A stretch of DNA of 64,000 nt from Siphonodentalium dalli (Eukaryota > Mollusca > Scaphopoda > Gadilida > Siphonodentaliidae). A program made the position numbers and the translations under genes. Within the stretch, counting starts at the first letter, position 1, and every line of letters starts with the position of its first letter. The notes under the pieces are model-generated. The model was not told the DNA's origin. It made no database searches and saw nothing but the letters and a program-made list of their open reading frames with translations. The DNA is taken from NCBI GenBank assembly GCA_032622095.1, contig CP136062.1:202583959-202647958 (forward strand), written 5' to 3'. Below are positions 58,154-64,000 of the stretch, in pieces.

Positions 58154-59168
58154 ATGGACATTTCGCTACTTTACTTTTACCTTATTAGGAACAGATTATA
58201 CCACGACATGATCTGAAGTGTAAATTGATCAACATATATGAACAACTGACTATTACATTGTCTTGTCTTGCAGAGTCAGTAGCTATAGTATATTTCCGTG
58301 CTACTAATTGATCGTTATTCTAAGGTTTCGGGAATTTCGTTTCGGTTCGCAAAACGGCATTTGTTTACCCAGTTTCGCTGAAACTAGTATTGTTTTATCT
58401 AGGTTGGACAAGTCTCGTCTGTAGAACACGTGGCAATAACAATGTCGGCATATGTCACCTTTTCCTCTCCCAGTAGTTTTTCCATGAGAAACTAGATGCG
58501 ATCGAATTCCTCAAACTCGCCAAAAATACAAACTAAAAAGTATAAAAGATATTCTGTAATTAACCAAACGACTACTTTGAAATCACACCAAATTAATGAG
58601 ATTTTAAGGGTGGGTGTAAAAAAAAAAGTCAAACTAATTTAGCAAAAACGGGGGTTGGCCAAGGGGTGGATGGTCGCACAATAAAATGGCCAAATGCAAA
58701 CAAGTATCATACGTGTCTCAAAATATTTTCCGACTCCCCGCCTATATTGATATATTTATCTGTAATCCCCGGAACGTGACCGGAGTGAGGTAAAGATTAC
58801 GAGCAGAGTGTGAGTATACATCGGAGGTGACATCGCCCTATGTAGAAAGTCAGTATAATTAAAAATGAAATTGGGTTATTTTGGTTGATTAAAGGCTATA
58901 TTCAAAGGAGAACCCCAATTTCGAACAACGTCCGTCGGAGCTATTCGTACTTAAAACGCCACATTTATAGTTCACAGGAAATTCGGAAAATCATTTATTG
59001 GCTCGGCTAACCTTCTGATTACCCCAATTTCTCATGTGCGATAGTATGTCGATGGTGTAACACAATTATCAAACATCAACAAAATCGTGCTTTAGTCAAT
59101 CTGGAAATATATTTCTTGATAAATTCGCCAAAGATATCACTGGTGAAGCAAGACAGTTCTGGTCTAGT
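58154..59168. other. Duplicate of 961-1975
   Basis: Non-coding. Same comments as the left copy. Confidence 0.5.
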
Positions 59169-59670
59169 TTAAAGGCACGTGCGGCCTTAATTGTCGAAAA
59201 TATTCATATTTGTTCCAAACACCGTAAACAGAAAAACATTAAAACGTATACAATTTAGTTCATATATACCATGACCATCGCGTAAACAGCATATTATCAT
59301 AAAGACCTACTATAGTTTACCTAAGCTAGAGCCTGATTGTGTTACAGAAGACAGCACAATGCTACTCGCTAATCACACACAAATGACATAAACGCTCTTT
59401 ATTAGTTCCATATCAGGAATTCACAAACAAAGAGCGCTCTTTATGTTTACCATCATAATATAAACAAACACCAGAAAAGTAACTTTTTATGCTTTTGTTT
59501 ACATAACAATGGTCAAATATATGACAATAACATACTGTTTATGCGATATTTCTTATTTGTATACGGACAAAGTCTGTCTACATTTTGATGTTCTTTCTGT
59601 TTGTGGCGGTTTTTGACGGGTGAAAATATTTTCACAGGCTACCCACCGCCAAGGCCAACCGTACCTTTAA
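59169..59670 (-). mobile_element. 494-bp TTAA MITE, duplicate of copy 1
   Basis: Body 59173-59666. Present at the same place in both halves of the duplication, so this insertion predates it, unlike the one at 3804. Confidence 0.93.
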
Positions 59671-59697
59671 GCATTTTCATTAAATGTGTATACTCAC

Positions 59698-60651
59698 TCT
59701 GGTATTTACCGATGACGACGATGATGTTATGAGTATCAGTTGTAAGAATAGATAGATAGCCCAGCAGAGTAATGCTGCCAACGTAGAATCAACAAGCCAC
59801 GAAGTTGCCGACATTAACTGAAATCCACATAGCAACAACGAAATGATAGGAACAGCAGTGTTCACGAATATGAAACTGCAGAAATTACGGTCCGCTATAG
59901 CACAAGATCTGCAAGCCATTTGGTAATGATGCCGAAAGGAACGCAAATCATCCAAATATGTCCCGTGATCTTTACTCAAACTTCGAAAGTTGTTGACGAG
60001 AGAGACGAAACAGACATCTAAAATTCTACAGCAAATGACCATAAAAGTCATAGGAACGAATATTGCCACTTCCGCATAGAATAAGAACGCTAGAAGTATG
60101 GCGCTTGCGGGATATAATGTCCAGTTCTGTGGTTGCTTAATGGGATAGAACAGCACTTTGTTCAATGGTGACGATCCGGTTAGCATGCTTGTTGTTGCCA
60201 AAACGAAACAAGACACAATAAATGTCCATGTTACCACGGTCGCAAAACGAATACGCCTCCTTATCTTGATTCTCATTCTTTCAACCTCTTGCTGCCTACT
60301 GATCGCCTTAGCTGCGAACTTAAAAATTATCCCAATTGCTTTATCTCGGCTCATCATAATGGCGATAGTTGAATTGGCTGCTGCGTGGAAAAACAGGACC
60401 TGCAGAAGAAATCTTATCCCACTATCTGGAGAAAGCTCCCAATCCGCATCAATAAAGTGGCTCGGGAGCAACCGCAATACGTTAATCCACAATGATGTCG
60501 TTATGACATATGAATAAACCCTTGTCGCCTTACTTGTGTGTCTTAGGCCTAAGACTACAAGGCTTCTTAGTATTGGAACCAGGTTGCTCAGAAACTGTTG
60601 CTCATTGGACACCATTTGGCAAATATCCGGACCTGCCTCTCCGTGATGCAT
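59698..60651 (-). CDS. Gustatory-receptor-like 7TM protein, main exon (GRL1')
   Basis: 318-residue duplicate of GRL1 with the same start, the same six hydrophobic segments and the same GTGAGT donor at 59697. I see three base differences in the whole exon. Two are silent; one changes Arg to Ile at residue 108, in the loop after segment 2 (AIGRIF to AIGIIF). Functionally equivalent to GRL1 unless this is merely the other haplotype. Confidence 0.85.
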
Positions 60652-62343
60652 TGTGCATGTGGGCTGTTCGTGGACTGTGCACGTGGAGACTTTGCTGCAT
60701 GTTTAGTATTCAGTGGACAGCCATTAGGCATTAGTGGAAAGCCAAAGTGTATAGGAACAAAGTAAACAATGTGGCACGGATTATCTTTATGAGTGTAATA
60801 ACCACCGATCTGGTGCCTCGTGTTATCATCGTTTGGTCGATATATTACGGCTGATAATTGTCTGGCTTCGTGCCAACGGGATATCCATTAGCGGGTATTT
60901 GCACGGAAGTGGTGACTTGGGTCTAAATTATCAACAATTGGAACGTGCATGCATGAAACGTAACAATGGCAGTTGAAATTTTCAGATCAATATATGTTAA
61001 GCTTATTCTGAGAAACTAATATATGAGTCGACCAATAAAGTGGGCATTATTTGGAATATTGTAAATATATACAACCATAATTGGTGTCAAGTTGGATGAT
61101 GTGACGTATCAGTTGAAAAATTATAATGCACATCAAGGACTGGTTCAAATGATAATTCCCAGAGTTTGTGTATGTTTAGTTTCCATTATGGTGTATTTAG
61201 AAATTCAATTTTCGGCATCCACATCAAAGATCCTTTAGCCACAGCCTAGCTATTTTGGTAACAAAATCGCGCTATATATATCGCGCTCTTTGGAATGTTT
61301 ACGCCTAAGAGGTGCACATCAGGTATTTTAAGACAAAGTAGCGTTATATTTCTCGAATGGTGATTTGACGAATTCGAACGATTCTATGAAAAGACTGTAT
61401 TTCAAAAAGATCCATATTTTATATATCGCAACAGAGGGATGCATTGGCTCATAACTATGTATTAATTGCTACATACGTGCGTAAGCAATACGTCTAACTT
61501 CGTATCGAAATGGCCATGTTCCGAACGGAATGGCCGATTGCTGCAAAACGACAGACAGAGTAAATTTGGTTAGTGGTCAAATTGCATTTTTTTTCTCGTA
61601 ACCATTGCTGTATTCCCAAATACTACTGGGAAAATCCAATCCGAATAAATTTCACGTACTGCTATCTCTCGAAAACATGACCATATTACAAAGAGTGAGT
61701 ATTGATATAAAGTTATATGAAAAAAAATCCCTAATATATATGGCGTATATTTCATCGCCTATATTAGCGACGTTATAAGTTACAATGCAGTTTACTTTAA
61801 ATTTAGTAAATGTAATTTGTTCCGTATATATGCATATGTTGAAACTGTTATGATAATAGTGTTTGTTTTGTGTGTGTTATGTGTATACATGTACATATGA
61901 TAAGGCTCAGTCTTAGTTTTCTTAACAGCATCGACTTGTTACAAAAATATCACCAACGGATAACCTGGCATTACATATGTAGTGGTGTCAGTTGATCATG
62001 CTTGGAGGCTAGTTGCAGGGCAACTGATAAATCTAAACTGTCAGCACACAACAGGTATGAATCGATTAAAAACCCAATTACAGACGTCACGAGAAGCAAA
62101 ACAACTTTTAATTTTGACGATGATGATATGGCCAGCAATTGAATTGTTCAATATCCTATAACCTTGTATAAAATGTACTTCGCAAAAACAAAATGCAAAA
62201 TCGATAATGGATATTTTATAAATGCTTTGTTATCTGAATATTTCCCCGGTCGGTCGAAATCAAAACAAATAAAATTTTGCAACACCAACTTATAGCATCA
62301 CCAAGGCTGGAGTTGGTTTTATATCATATATCATGCAACTATA
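60652..62343. other. Duplicate of the GRL1 5' flank, with an empty MITE site
   Basis: The TTAA at 60997-61000 is the unoccupied target of the MITE at 3804-4305. The rest matches 4306-5648. Confidence 0.6.
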
Positions 62344-62430
62344 CAGAATGAGGTCCCCAGAGGGGGGATTTAGTGACGCTATCCCGCTGGGATAGCGTCA
62401 CTAAATTCACCCTCGGGGGACCTCATTCTG
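62344..62430. repeat. 87-bp foldback, duplicate copy
   Basis: As 5649-5735, but with a G instead of C near the loop, which gives longer pairing. Confidence 0.85.
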
Positions 62431-62649
62431 CTTAAGCCTCATCTTCTCAGAAAAAGTTTTTTTAATTATCAAATTTCTATAGAAAATTCTTCACATAGAT
62501 TATATTTCTTGTTTAGTTTAGTTTTTCTATATCCCCAAATTGGCAGACGACACATTGCATAATCGAGGTTCCCAATGGGTGCACATCACAATATTCACCA
62601 TTTGTGAACTTCAATCTGAGTCTTATGTCTCCCATAGTAGATGAGGCCA

Positions 62650-62743
62650 TGCAGAATGAGGTCCAAGGGGGCTGATTTTGTGATGCTAGCCCGCTATGCG
62701 GGATAGCGTCACTAAATTCAACCTCTGGGAACCTCATACTGCA
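62650..62743. repeat. 94-bp foldback, duplicate copy
   Basis: As 5955-6048. Confidence 0.75.
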
Positions 62744-64000
62744 AATGACAGGCACATTATAATCAGACTTGAACAGAATGACTGTTTAATCAGGAGCCAA
62801 TTACCATCATTCAAAACATAATTCGTTCTTATCTACCCGAGATCCACGTTAAAGCATGTAAAGCCTATGCACCTAGTATGTGTTAAGACACAAACGAAGA
62901 CTGTTATGTCGCCTCTAAGTGTGCTGCTATTTTGTCCATAAAATAATCAGCGTTTTTCATCACTTGCGATTTTAAAGAAAAAAGTCAAAACATTTCTGGA
63001 GTTGTTTTTCACAACATCAAAAGTTGTTTTTGACCGTTCGAATCCGCTAACCAACTTATTCAAGAAAGTTGTAACTCTATTTTTTTTAGCTGATAAACGA
63101 TACGACTTGCAATGTACTTTCGGTGCACTCGGGTATCTTTTTGTTTTAAGCATTGGAACTCAAGTTAAATACTCCTAGAAAGGAAAGTCATCATATGTTT
63201 GTGACACTAATCGACAACTAACCCCACTCTTTTCTTAAATGGCGATGCTTTTGGAAGTTGTAATCGTGTAACCCAATTACATCAACAAAATGGTGCTTTA
63301 GTCAAACGGGAAGCCAACGAGTTTAAACTGTTTTATAGTTTTCTTATTGATCCGCCACAACGTGACGCATGTGACTTACGTGAACCGCATTTACTTCCAT
63401 AAACATGCCAGCTGTGTTTTTTTATATTTATTACACCGTTAATTGACAGTTTCAGGACAAACATGAATCTTTAACTATATTTTATGAGATCGCATCGTGG
63501 AGTGGGAATTATGTAAGCATTCAGAGTATTTGCTATGTATACTAAGTGTAGATAATTATAGAAGGGCCCAGTTCAACTCCAGAGAACATTCCTGACAGGC
63601 AATGGTGCCGTTGTTTAACTAAGGTGTGGCTGAGATAAAACAAATTCTTACCCTCACATAAATCTCAGTCTCTTTTGCTAGAATTTGAAAATACTTGATA
63701 CCACTGATTTGCATTTACCATATAAACTGGATATCTATTTGGAACTATTTGCAGTCTGGAAATGTAAAGGGAGATAATTCGGGGGTAAAAAAATAGGTCA
63801 CATGTTTTAAGAAGAAACACAATATTCTTAAAACTACATTAAACTGATATTGAAATGAATTCTTGAGAAAATCACAGAAAATAATACTGATATTATTATC
63901 TAGTACACCAACCGGTTGAAAACCATGACGTGTCGTTTTGGAATAAGTGCGCCATATTGCACAAGTGGTATCATGTCCAAAAGTCCAAAAAATAAACCAA
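62744..64000. other. Duplicate of 6049-7304
   Basis: No gene seen. GRL2' would be expected just beyond the window edge. Confidence 0.5.

Larger units (their letters stand above)
57059..64000. repeat. Right copy of the segmental duplication
   Basis: Near-identical to 1-7304 (see that entry). The visible differences are array length, the missing MITE at 60997, single-base changes and a homopolymer length change near 63420. It runs off the right edge. Confidence 0.95.

Overview
This window looks like nuclear DNA from an invertebrate animal, most likely a mollusc and probably a bivalve. The reasons are: genes split by introns with GT donors; AT-rich, repeat-dense intergenic DNA; decayed non-LTR retrotransposons of several kinds; DNA-transposon MITEs; and interspersed sequences of a type I associate with bivalve genomes (the GGGGGTATACTGG / GTCCGTCCGTCC block at 16.9 kb, the 'gggccataactctgtcag' blocks at 43.8-46.1 kb, the 'aaggtcaaggtcac' block at 42.4 kb). 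The species cannot be fixed from the sequence alone. There is no bacterial gene organisation.

The only convincing host gene family is a cluster of seven-transmembrane gustatory-receptor-like (GRL, 7tm_7 / insect chemoreceptor superfamily) genes, all on the minus strand: GRL1 (2505-3458), GRL2 (7471-8424), GRL3 (19890-20825), GRL4 (26079-27023), GRL5 (31013-31951), a broken relic (56455-56640) and GRL1' (59698-60651), a near-identical copy of GRL1. Each is one long exon of about 312-318 codons carrying six hydrophobic segments. Each ends in the peptide V(N/H)T followed by one more residue, then an exact GTGAGT splice donor in phase 0, so the seventh segment must lie in a separate downstream exon. 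GRL1, GRL2 and GRL5 form one subfamily and GRL3 and GRL4 another. GRL1 and GRL2 lie in an older tandem duplication of about 5 kb.

Layout: 1-7304 and 57059-64000 are the same segment, both starting with a 20-bp satellite array. They differ by a few substitutions and by one 498-bp MITE insertion present only on the left. This is a recent segmental duplication about 57 kb apart, or two haplotypes joined in the assembly. From 10 to 30 kb the GRL genes are separated by MITEs, minisatellites and LINE fragments. From 33 to 40 kb there is a CR1/L2-like LINE inserted into a tandem repeat, followed by a two-monomer satellite. From 40.5 to 43.35 kb there is a 2.86-kb terminal-inverted-repeat element with a 6-bp target duplication. 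From 43 to 55 kb are more repeats, a decayed copy of a PIN/FEN-like multicopy gene and two tandem arrays.

Mobile DNA dominates the window. Two TIR families both use TTAA targets: a 494-bp Kolobok-like MITE (five copies, all 494 bp) and a piggyBac-like MITE of 380-393 bp with two large internal palindromes (three copies). There is also an hAT MITE with a perfect 8-bp target duplication, a GGCCGGATTCGTCATCTC family, and an inverted-repeat element filled with degenerate TTCGG motifs. MITEs sit within 30-70 bp of the splice donors of GRL1 and GRL4, so transposons are shaping the introns of this receptor cluster.
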